Of a DNA stretch of 28,481 bases, positions 1 to 8,939 are shown piece after piece (positions within the stretch are counted from its first letter, which is position 1; each line of letters starts with the position of its first letter). The stretch is from Apostichopus leukothele (Eukaryota > Echinodermata > Holothuroidea > Aspidochirotida > Stichopodidae). The notes beneath the pieces were generated by a model, which worked only from the letters and a program-made list of their open reading frames with translations, made no database searches and was not told where the DNA came from. The stretch lies in assembly GCA_010014835.2 (NCBI GenBank), contig JAAAKB020262537.1:1-28481 (forward strand), read 5' to 3'. The translations under genes and the position numbers were made by a program.

Positions 1-1000
1 AAGACTCTTAAAATATTAAAACAATCATCAAACGTAAAAATTATGTTTTATTTGCGTGCATGGCTAAGGTGAATCACACTACTTGAGAGGGAAATAGTTA
101 CGTAATATACAAGCTCACTTTCCAAACTAATAACCTTGAATGGTGCAGAGACGGCCAGTGTCCATCAGTGCACGTCCGTGCTACTAAAGGGCGGATTTTC
201 ACATGATTCTTATGAGGCGAAACGCATTTGTACTCTTATAGGCTGGTCGGTGGGAGATACGGTAGATTATAAAAAAATGTTTCCACAAGTTGACTCATGG
301 TGACTACAAAGGACCTTTTACCTCCACCAAAAGCAGTAGGCTTCTTTTACCTAATTTGGTACTCTTTCACACCAAATATGAGATTGGTCCAAGCCTCCCT
401 TCTTGAGATATCGTGTTTACAAGCAAGGCGTCACAAACACACATCCGCCTGGGTGACTGCCCGCAAAGTTTACGATTATCATCGAAACCAAAAATGAATC
501 AATAAAAGTGACAACTTGCTATATATAATTACAACCGGACACTGTTGTAGCTACAGTAGGCTATAGGTATTAGTGCAGGGCCTCCAGAGTCTGCAGCACA
601 TTTAGATAGTTATTGTTCGCCCTTTCAGTGATTTTTGAGCGCAACAATATATGACAGAATGAAGAATTACACTTAGGCTGCTTTTGTTTGGAATGTATAT
701 CAGGGCCCTATAGTGGGTCTAGGGGCATGCCACCGGAAGCTCAAGCATTTACGGATATATTCCTTGTTCTTTCGTAGCGAGGTTTATGCACACAATACGA
801 ATGGGCGATAGAAATTAAATTTCTATAGATTTTTTTTTAAAGCCCAAGAAGTTGGATTTTGAGATATTCCTCATTATCTCTCGTGCGAATATAAAGCGCA
901 AATGTTTTTTCTATAGATCGAAGGTTTCTAGGTATTCCAAGCCCGGGGATCGAAGAGTACTTTCACACAGTTCTCGTAAGCATAGAAATACATTACTTAG
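1..1000. other. Upstream intergenic stretch, no gene seen
   Basis: I see no exon, RNA gene or recognisable mobile element here. The two open stretches at 297-497 and 852-1190 begin at non-ATG codons, lack splice signals of quality and have no protein-like pattern. Short CTATAG-containing words recur (around 708, 822, 910, 1121 and 1185), which may reflect an old degraded repeat, but the copies are too diverged to delimit. Confidence 0.5.
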
Positions 1001-1006
1001 CAGCAG

Positions 1007-1032
1007 CCAGAGCCGTATATATACGGCTCTGG
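1007..1032. repeat. Perfect 26-bp palindrome
   Basis: The left half CCAGAGCCGTATA is followed directly by its exact reverse complement TATACGGCTCTGG. Both sides are bordered by CAGCAG (1001-1006 and 1033-1038), giving direct repeats around an inverted repeat. It lies about 190 bp upstream of the NRF-1-type promoter of the dynein-like gene. It could be a cruciform-forming sequence, a binding site for a dimeric factor, or a tiny hairpin insertion. The symmetry is seen directly; any role is a guess. Confidence 0.85.
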
Positions 1033-1199
1033 CAGCAGCCGATCTTGGTGCGCCGCCACTACCTGTCCCCGTACGTCATTGGATGCAGCCTTCAGTCTTG
1101 AACACATCCCTTGAAACCTTAGCTATAGTGCGAATAATTACTTATACATATTATTCTAGGCACCGTCCAGGATGGTGGTTCCTACTATAGGGTCTCTAG

Positions 1200-1401
1200 T
1201 GGCTATGGGGGCGTGCTAATATGGCGCATGCGCATTGATTTCAGAATACTGCGCAAACGCATTAACGAAAACCGTTCAGCTCAGACGAACGTTCGTTTTT
1301 GGCACCAAGGAGCAACCTGTCGTCTGCGATTTTAAAACCGTCAAAAATCACGTTTAGCCAGTACTTTCGAACGTCATTTGAGCAGAATGAATTAAACTAA
1401 G
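1200..1401 (+). promoter_or_regulatory. Candidate TATA-less promoter and non-coding exon 1 of the dynein-like gene
   Basis: A perfect NRF-1-type motif, GCGCATGCGCA, lies at 1224-1234 and is preceded by ATGGCG, resembling part of a YY1 site. The stretch is richer in CpG than its surroundings (for example CGCAAACGC near 1251 and CGAACG near 1290). A good splice donor, AAG|GTAAAT, follows at 1401/1402. No long reading frame precedes it, so this would be a 5' untranslated exon joined to the acceptor at 3418/3419. TATA-less promoters with NRF-1 sites are common for broadly expressed and ciliary genes. The exact transcription start cannot be seen. Confidence 0.45.
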
Positions 1402-1499
1402 GTAAATATGCCCCGGACCACTAGTCCCATACATTAGCCAAAACATTAATGGAACTTGGAACATTTTACAACAATGAGCTAGTCTACTGTAGTGTGTAA

Positions 1500-1910
1500 C
1501 TTAGGCCTAGGTTAAGGTCTAACGTAAGGTCTAACGTCTAACTGCCAGTACTGGAACTATCACTAGGCTAGGCCTAATATGTCTACTAGTACTAGTTACC
1601 CTACTACAAAAGTAAGAGGCCGTAATGTACTAAGGCCTATGTTATTTGTTAGGATATGCTAACATTAGCCTAGGCCTACTTGAGTTGCTACATCATACAT
1701 GATTACCATAAAAATTAGTGGCAGCAAACAGAATATTGAAAATGTTTACAATTAAAACTAAGAAATAGGAAATCAAACTTGTACAAAACACACACCAGGT
1801 GACTAGGCCTAGGCTAGGGTGTTATCATATGTTGGGTTCTTCAGTCACCTGCATTTCTGAAAATTGAGTTGTCTGAATTCCACAACGCTATGAAGTATGA
1901 TAGGCCTATA
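1500..1910. repeat. Cluster of TAGGCCTA palindromes and AAGGTCTAACG repeats
   Basis: The octamer palindrome TAGGCCTA occurs exactly at 1502-1509, 1569-1576, 1671-1678, 1804-1811 and 1901-1908, with near copies between. AAGGTCTAACG is repeated in tandem around 1514-1535. This is intron 1 of the dynein-like gene in my model. The same octamer recurs at about 7012, 19696 and 25928, so it is a genome-style word rather than a local device. Confidence 0.6.
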
Positions 1911-3418
1911 TGGGGAAGGTTATAAATTTGTTGTCTCTCGGACTCGGAGTACTATTTACTAAAATCAGGTCAGTGTTCAAATTCAACGGTCATCCGAGAC
2001 CGAGATGACCAAAAACCGACGGATGACTAGCTTATTTGCAGTCAGTGATCAACACTTTGAACAAAACTCGGAAAATCCCTCGCTTATTCTTTAAAATAAA
2101 AATCCGCCCCCAAGAATTACAGAATTACAGTAGCTCTTGTTTGTATTGCCGACCATTCATGTTAGAAACAATGTAAGAAATAAATCACATTTTGGTCCGT
2201 TCCGTAATGAGGCTTTAGCTGTGTGCGCATACTGTGCTGATTGCTTTCTACCTCACAGCCGCACCCATGTAAGACAAGCTAGCTGGAGTACAACGTGTAT
2301 GCAGTGCTATACTGTGCATGTGTGGGCATACTGCATGGTCATTTATGTTGCTGCAATGTATGTGCTTTATACCCCGTATAGGATTACGGAAATCATTTAA
2401 CTACCAGAGAATTTCCGCGTAGCCTAACGTTACGGTAATCACCTAAAAGGCCTACGTACAGCTCTCACGCAAGGTGAGCCATTTTTAAACTCCTAGTGCT
2501 TTCATTTGGACAACCAAAAAATCCTTTGGACCACCAAATATGAAGACAAGGTTGTCTGAAGGATAACATTAAAATTTTCTTAAAAATTAGCCCTGGTGTT
2601 GGTTAACATGCAAGAAGGCAATGTAGGATAAGCTTGTTTTCTGTAATTGTTGCAAAGTTACAGCTGATTGATCAATTGATGTAAGGTGCTAAAATGTGCT
2701 CCAAATTTGTAATTATTGTTCTGAACTCTTAGCAAAACTGTTTCTTCCACTGGATTAGCAGATAAATTTGGTAAGAATCAATGAATTAATTGCTAGATTA
2801 TTACTAGGTTAGTACTAGTAGTAGTTACAGGATGTGTTTGGCAATGTGGTAAGCTAGGTACTAGCTGACTATACTGCTATACAAAGCATATTAAACAAGA
2901 ATTAAATATTCATTCAACTCAAGCACACACAATATGCTGGTTAACTAAAACATCAAATATTTCAGTGCTGACAGGCTCCTGATGATCACATGCAAGTTTT
3001 CTGAAGAGCAAAGAAACTATTGGCGAGCACTTACCAGGATTCTAAACTGTACTATTGTATTAAAAGTGTTCTAGTCTGCAGTTGGTGGCATTCCCTGTGT
3101 AACCATTTCAGTACTGGGTCTGCTAATCAGAAGCACTTTACCTTGCTTACTGTGTAAACTTGGATGGCTTTCTTTGCATTTTCATTCATATATGCCAGTA
3201 CTAAACCATAGGGATTGGCATTTCCTCTTTTGCATATGTAATCAACAACAGAAAACTGACTGGGAACTGGGAAGTAAACAATTTTCATAGATAAATAAAA
3301 AATATTGACTTGAACAGGATGTTGTTTGCACAAGTGCCTCTACAGTACCATTAATTTAAAGGCCTTGATCAAATTGTATTTTAGTATTTTCTAGAATGTT
3401 GCATTTGTTTTTTTATAG

Positions 3419-3601
3419 CATACATGTGAGTCCTCACTAACCGAGATGTCCAGTGACCAATTGCAGTCCAAGAAAATGTCTGGAGCCCACCCAGAGGATG
3501 ACAATACACAGAGAAGGGGTTCTCATGCTACTGGAAGACTGAGAATGCATCGGAAAAGTGTTGTCGGAGCCGTCCTTGCTGAAAGCTTAAAAGAAAAACA
3601 A
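3419..3601 (+). CDS. Dynein-like gene, exon with start codon
   Basis: The acceptor TTTTTTATAG precedes 3419 and the donor CAA|GTAAGT follows 3601. The chosen start, 3446, is the first ATG with a long frame and encodes MSSDQLQSKK. Just before it, 3424-3429 reads ATGTGA, a minimal start-stop upstream ORF that could lower or gate initiation. A second in-frame ATG (residue 11) is available. The exon encodes a basic, Ser/Lys/Arg-rich leader of 52 residues. Confidence 0.65.
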
Positions 3602-6600
3602 GTAAGTATAGAGTTCAGCAGCTGAAAACGGTTGGTACTCCCATATATGATTTAATTCCATAAGAACATACCAATCAAAGTCATCTCATGGGCTAAGTCA
3701 GTATCTCTGTTATCAAATAACTGTGAATGTATGTATTAAGGATGCTTTGCAACAGTGTGGTCAATAGTATGGTGATACATCTTGTGAGTAATTCAAGAAA
3801 TCAGTTCAAGTTCAAGTTGCTTTTACAAGTGTATAGCTATTAGATTTGTACACAACACAACAGTTATTTCCCATGACAAAATTCAGAGGTTTCAAAACTG
3901 CTGCACAATGTTATTCCTTGCTGTTAAAGCTGTTTCAATCACTTCAGCAATGGTTTGCAAGTTCTCCAGTATAATAATATGAATTGTCAACAAAGAGGTT
4001 CGTACAACGAATAACATGTTACATGCTGTAAGCCTCTGGGATTGATACCACTCACTGACAAGAAACTCAGTAAAGGAACCAGTATTGTTTAAAAGCTTGT
4101 TCATGCCTATATTATGTTTATATTAAATCATAAACACAGGCTGACGTGCATGACTGACAGATATTCTTAACTGATTGGTTCTCATCTTGCATGATTATCT
4201 TCTATCTAGGCAAGAGCAAGGGAAGCTCGAGAGAAGAGGAAAGCACAGTTAACTCCTTTACATCGTTACGTTCTTGACATGCTTCAACTCTACATAGAAA
4301 TGGATAAAGCAACAATTGAGGAATTTGTTCTTGATTCACAGGAGGTAAACTTTACTGCCCCATATAGAGCCTCATGATAAGCTGTAAACACCACTCTGCT
4401 CCAATTTCTTATTCCAGCTTTAGAGCAGTTAAGTACTTATGAACTTATGATAGCTCTTTGCATATATTGTATACAACAATTCTGGCTTAGCCCAATTGCA
4501 GGGAACATGCAAAAGAAGGAATTCTAACAACATTTCACAGGATGCTCCATGTTTGTCTACAGATTTATTCATTCCTACATATTATTGAAGGTGAATGATA
4601 ACACATTCCTGCTGTTGATAATATAATAAATGCATACATGTTACAGTATCTCACACCTGATGTTGACATTTTAGCAACTTGTGTTGCGCATGCATAAGGT
4701 ATTTGTTAACAACTTTGGCAAAATTCACCTAAAACTTATCATCCATATTCTAATTGGTAATTTGTAGAGAGGATTTAGTGCCACAGTTTGTTTCCGGTAA
4801 CATTTCAACCATTACCTTATTTCACTGCAGTATATGGAACTATTCAACAAGTTTCTCGACAAAGATGGCTCAAAGTCTCTTAAATTTTTCCTGCAAGAGG
4901 CTGAACCTCCAGGAAATGGTAGGTGTCATGGTTTAATATCAACACATATTTTCTTATAGTCTCTAAATGAATGTATACTAAAAAGGCAGCCTCTTGAGTT
5001 GATATTGGTATACTTGTCGATTCTATTCCATACTAAAATCCCATAACAGCGTAGTTCAGTGGCGGAGCTAGGGGTATTGGTCAGAGGGGGCGAGAATGGT
5101 CTGTAGGGGCGCTTTCGACACTTTCTAAGCGGAGCGCCACCACAGGTTGGCGCGGAGCGTACAGAATTTTTTTGAGTAAAGATATTCCCTAGATCGCCGG
5201 AAATGACCCTTTCCGGGCCTTGCTAATTTGCAGATAAACGAAGAATAAATATGTGTCATCGCCATTTGTGACAAGTCGGAAGTTTATATGGGTGTTGAAA
5301 GTACATGCGCTTCATCACAATCCTTGTAGTATCTTTGTGAGTGCTCATGTTTTCGAAAAAATAGATCGAAAACCCCGTACAGTTCTTGGAAAGAGTTTCG
5401 TACAACAGAATTAAGTGCCGATAAATTAAATACCGCCGTACGTTAGAGCATTTTGTCAGTAAACTACACCAACAAAATGTGACAAATGTCAATAGGTAGA
5501 TGAGAGTGCAATAAAAAAAGTCAATAATCGCGAATAAGTAAAAAGTGCTAAAAAGCTGAAAAGGACGCCAGCAGTCCATTTGAGTCCGTCGGGGGGGGGG
5601 GGCATCCGCCCCCTGTCTGTATGGACGCTCCGCCACTGGTTGTAGCAAAAGAAATGAGCTTGAATTTAGAACATTCGCGATTTTGACTTGGGGAAGTTTG
5701 TTTATGATTCATGTATAATTTAGACGGCAAATGGACAAAATTCACAGCCTTTACTAGGGTGTTCAGGACTGAGAAGGCTAACTTGAACTAATCTTTCATT
5801 AATTAATACCTATATGTTTGGGTTTCTTTTTGTTTCGAGATTTAATAGTTCTATAGTTAATAATGCCTAGTTAATACGTTCGAATTCGAATTACTGCGAG
5901 GATAAATTCGATTTAATATGCGTATATATTCGAATTATTTCGCGCGTATATTTAATTTAACCGTGTATATATTCGATTTATTTTGAATATATATTCTGTT
6001 TAAGTCGCGTATATAATCGCTTTTAGCCGCGAATATATTATGCGGGATTCTCCCACACGATTTGTCCATACACGCAATAATATTAAACACCTGTCCCAAT
6101 TTAGCATAGGCCCTTCGTGTGTTACCGTATTGAATGGTAAATGGTATAGCAGGGGCTGTTAGTTACAACTCCCCAGGGTATAATACAGTATATGATATAA
6201 CTTATGGTACGCTGACTGAATATCAGCTGCAGGCTGGTGTGGTATGGTTAGGGTTTTGCATTCTTCTATTTAATTATTAAGATTTGAAAGAAGGTATATA
6301 AATATCATAAAGATTGCAACTTTATTCTGAGAATCAATTTCGTATTTCCATCCAGACGTCATCTTCCGCTACCACGATGCTGAGACAATAATTTCCCCAC
6401 CAATGTCTCCTGGTCGGTTTTACACTACAGTTTCACAAACTCTACATTGTTTATCTTTTTGTAATCACATTTAAAGTATGTAGTGATCATTGTTAAGAGA
6501 ATTTTCGCTTTGCTTATATGTGATGTCGTCTGTCCTGAGTTTCCGTCATTATTATGCTAATGTATTACCACGTTTAACTTATACAGTGACGTCATTTATT

Positions 6601-8689
6601 GTATAGTTGACTGATTTTCGACTGTGAAGTTATAGTAAATTAAGTGCAGGTTTCTTCTCCACTTGGCTCTCCTTTTCCGAGGTTTTCTCTTCGTGTATTT
6701 CTCTCTCTCTCTCTTGCCCCGACACAAATCTGGATAATAATGGCAAAATGGATTTAAGTTTTATAACGGTCTCCAGGATTTATTATCGGCCGGCGTCGCC
6801 TTTTGTATGAAATACATGCGAAAAAAATTTTTCACCGAAATTTGAAATTGAATAAATAAATATTATAATTAAAATTAATTGATCAAAGTTAAAGCATTCC
6901 AAAATAAAGAAGCGCTGTATTTTGGTGGGCAAAACAATGGACGGAGATATCATAAGTAGAGGTTAACCAATTTTCATAAATATCTTTGCTACATTTTTAT
7001 GAACTTCCTCATAGGCCTACCACCATTCATATAATACGTAAAATTTGAATATACGATCAAAACTTTACCAACGTTCCCTTAAAGGTATGCTGTATATAGA
7101 CCACAACTATAGCACGCTATCATGGAAAATTTTCCTGAGATTACGTAATCGACCTGCCTTGGTCGTAAAATGACCTCTTTTTACCAATTAGTCTGCAATG
7201 CCTGCCACATATTTTTTTCTTTTATGAGGGTCTTTGTGTGAACGCTGTACGATTAACTACACTGTAGACATGAACATATTTCCACACAGTGTTTACACAA
7301 AGAGCCTAATGGTGTTAAGATGCTATGCAGGCTAATTGTCGAGCCAGGGGTCGATTTACGACCGTGGCAGGTCGATTACGTAATCACAAAACTTTCCTAG
7401 CTATAGAGTGCTTTAATTAGAGCCAATAAAGCAGACCTTTACAGCCTTCTGTTATAGGAATGGTCAATCCATGTTCATTCTTCTTAAGGGAGCATTCTCA
7501 ACCTCTGTCACGATAAATTCTTTCCTTCTATGTCTTGGAAATTATTAAATTATTGGCCCAAAAAGTCAAATTTGGTCACATGCCAGAGTATAAATTATAC
7601 TTTAATGCAAATATATGCTTTCGTTCCTTTTGTGGTGTCTACTTCGGTATGATAGTCTGTGATGGCATGAACTATAGTGTAGCAATGTAAAGACAAAAGA
7701 ATTACTGACTGGGTCTCTCTGTATTATCTAATTACTGTACAATTAATGACCATACTTCAAGATCAAGACGTGGTACTGCAGGCTAGTTTACTAAGCGGAC
7801 ATATATAAGAGATGTAAACCAGTATAATCAAGGTGAACAGTCTTTATTTTTACCGGTGTAGCACCTTTTAATAAAATAGATATGTTTATTATATCTAATG
7901 GGAAAAAACGTGGTGCACCGAAAAGAATTAAGTTTGGAATCATACCCAAGTAGAGCCACTCAGGATCAATGGGTGCGGGATTATGGGATGAGGGGGAAGG
8001 GGGGGGGGGAAGGATCATTCGAGTATTGGACATAACCATATCTGACTTTTGGATCTAAATAATGTCATTTTCAAGTTCTAGGGGCTTTTGATGCTGCCGT
8101 GCAGAATATGTTTGCCTTCTAATGCTTTGGTAGCACATGGTGTGTTACTGGACAATGCCATAAAGATAAACAATATAAAGCTGTATACACATCAACTGGA
8201 ACATACTATAGATTCATTGCTTGATTGAGGGAAACTTCTACCTTCCCCATCCTCCCCCTCCCCTCCTGTTCCCCTCTAACCTTTGTTATGCAGATGTGCT
8301 GTTAAGATCTGCAATATTCCACAGTGCTCTTAACTAATAGTTTTCAGCAAATGTGAATACAATTAATTTAAACATACATTATGTTTTAACCGCTGTGACT
8401 ATGCCTGGTACACTTGCTTCCTCTTTGTTGATGAGATTAATCCGTCCCTTCTTGTGTGTCATAAACTCATAATCCTTAAATGCATGCAATTGTAACAGAT
8501 TGTGTTAAATGGAAACATTGGTTGTTATTTCTTTGATACCATCAAGCACAGACATCCAGTGTGACGTCCAGCTTGTCAGAGACGATGTTTGCTTTCGGAA
8601 AGGCCGTCTGTGAGATAATCCATCATATGAAGTGCCTTAATATCCTGTACAGGATTCACGAAATCCTGGAAATAACTGAAAGTGAATAA
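3446..8689 (+). CDS. Dynein heavy chain N-terminus-like protein, short gene (spliced)
   Basis: Coding exons are 3446-3601 (phase 0 end), 4210-4344 (phase 0), 4831-4918 (phase 1), 6356-6416 (phase 2 end, weak donor) and 8560-8689 (stop TAA), giving roughly 190 residues. Residues 1-70 are basic and polar, ending in a charged helix ESLKEKQARAREAREKRKAQ. Residues 73-126 follow the pattern L..xHxYxL...L...x.K..xEE.VL......F.KF...G.KSL.FF.QE, which aligns almost without gaps to the start of DNAH5/DNAH8-class outer-arm axonemal dynein heavy chains as I remember them. Those proteins exceed 4,000 residues; here the sequence diverges after QEAEPPGN and then stops. A minus-strand gene lies downstream, so a full dynein does not fit. 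A poly(A) signal AATAAA sits at 8927-8932. Alternatives are a truncated duplicate, a short isoform, or a wrong 3' model: exon 5 also reads to a stop at 6472-6474. The exons are more certain than the family. Confidence 0.55.
4210..4344 (+). CDS. Dynein-like gene, second coding exon
   Basis: The exon is bounded by CTATCTAG and GAG|GTAAAC and holds exactly 45 codons. It encodes a charged helix (ARAREAREKRKAQ) followed by LTPLHRYVLDML and the acidic end EEFVLDSQE. This is the part that best matches the N-terminus of outer-arm dynein heavy chains, including the tyrosine in HRY and the spacing to KATIEE. Confidence 0.7.
4831..4918 (+). CDS. Dynein-like gene, third coding exon
   Basis: The acceptor TTTCACTGCAG is strong and the donor G|GTAGGT is good. 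The 29 codons plus one base read on in phase from the previous exon. KDGSKSLKFFLQEAEPP matches the dynein N-terminal pattern of a glycine followed by a hydrophobic strand and Q-E/D. The same bases in another frame give a 60-codon shadow ORF that should be ignored. Confidence 0.7.
5057..5638. mobile_element. hAT-like non-autonomous DNA transposon (MITE)
   Basis: The element begins with CAGTGGCGGAGC (5057-5068) and ends with its exact reverse complement (5627-5638), giving 12-bp perfect terminal inverted repeats. CAGTGGCG-type ends are characteristic of many hAT elements. GCGGAGCG words near both ends (about 5129 and 5153) look like subterminal transposase sites. A 12-G tract at 5591-5602 lies next to the right end. 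No transposase frame is present. The flanking 8 bp (GCGTAGTT and GTTGTAGC) do not match, so the target duplication is absent or mutated. It sits in the intron between the third and fourth coding exons of the dynein-like gene. Confidence 0.65.
5896..6046. repeat. 22-bp minisatellite, about seven degenerate copies
   Basis: Units start at 5896, 5920, 5942, 5963, 5985, 6007 and 6029 (lengths 24, 22, 21, 22, 22 and 22, with a partial last unit). The approximate consensus is GCGTATATATTCGATTTATT plus two bases. Each unit joins a CpG-containing GCG to an AT-rich TATATATTCGA core. The 22-bp period is close to two helical turns, so the cores would lie on one face of the DNA. It is intronic in my gene model. 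Confidence 0.75.
6356..6416 (+). CDS. Dynein-like gene, probable fourth coding exon
   Basis: The acceptor TTTCCATCCAG lies at 6345-6355. The first two bases complete the codon left open at 4918, and the frame reads DVIFRYHDAETIISPPMSPG. This part no longer resembles dynein. The proposed donor CG|GTTTTA is weak but is in the phase required by the next exon. If it is not used, the frame runs to TAA at 6472-6474, with AATAAA at 6851-6856, giving a shorter ending. Confidence 0.45.
7082..7439. mobile_element. 358-bp fold-back MITE with TA target duplication
   Basis: The whole element is one imperfect palindrome centred near 7261. The left arm starts AAGGTATGCTGTA and the right arm, read on the other strand, starts AAGGTCTGCTTTA. 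TA flanks both ends (7080-7081 and 7440-7441). The best conserved part is GATTACGTAATCGACCTGCC at 7139-7158, matched exactly by its reverse complement at 7366-7385. Pairing continues inward through GGTCTTTGTGTGAACGCTGT and its partner near 7285-7305. No coding frame exists. TA duplication points to a Tc1/mariner-type or similar transposase acting in trans; the family is an inference. Confidence 0.75.
7986..8020. repeat. Poly-G rich tract
   Basis: GATGAGGGGGAAGG is followed by an uninterrupted run of G and then GAAGG. Similar pure G runs occur at 8769-8787. They are simple repeats in introns and are likely assembly-sensitive. Reverse-strand ORFs crossing them are proline-rich artefacts. Confidence 0.7.
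8560..8689 (+). CDS. Possible last coding exon of the dynein-like gene
   Basis: The acceptor ATCCAG precedes 8560. One base completes the split codon and 42 codons follow before TAA. The frame (VTSSLSETMFAFGKAV, then a stretch containing KCLNILYRIHEILE) has a purine-first codon bias typical of coding DNA and reads as an amphipathic helix. Other phases of the same acceptor stop quickly. The link depends on the weak donor at 6417, so transcript evidence is needed to accept it. Confidence 0.4.
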
Positions 8690-8926
8690 TTGTACCCTAT
8701 GGCTTTCAATATATATGTTACTTTGTCTGTTGCTGCATAATCACATAGAAGGACAGAGGTAAACAGGGTGGGGGTGGGGGGGGGGGTTGGTGATAAGAAA
8801 GAAAGAGAAAAAATGACAATTGATAAAAAATTATTGATCAAGAGGGAAGAAAAAGGTTAATTGTCATTTATATGTGATAGAATAGATGTATATAAAATGA
8901 CAGGAAATTTAATTTAGCTAAATCTT

Positions 8927-8932
8927 AATAAA
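8927..8932 (+). terminator. Candidate poly(A) signal of the dynein-like gene
   Basis: AATAAA lies 238 bp after the proposed stop codon, and a T-rich stretch follows at about 8940-8975. It is the first canonical hexamer downstream of the proposed last exon on this strand that I noticed. Confidence 0.35.
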
Positions 8933-8939
8933 TACGACT

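Noticed and set aside
700-1216. Possible direct repeats around CTATAG...GGTCTA...GGGGCRTGC at about 706-731 and 1184-1216
   Set aside because: The two copies need several gaps to align and no target duplication or internal structure supports an LTR or transposon.
5256-5745. Minus-strand frames of 130 and 65 codons
   Set aside because: They lie across the hAT-like element and its poly-G tract. The glycine/proline runs come from the G tract and the frames cross the element boundary.
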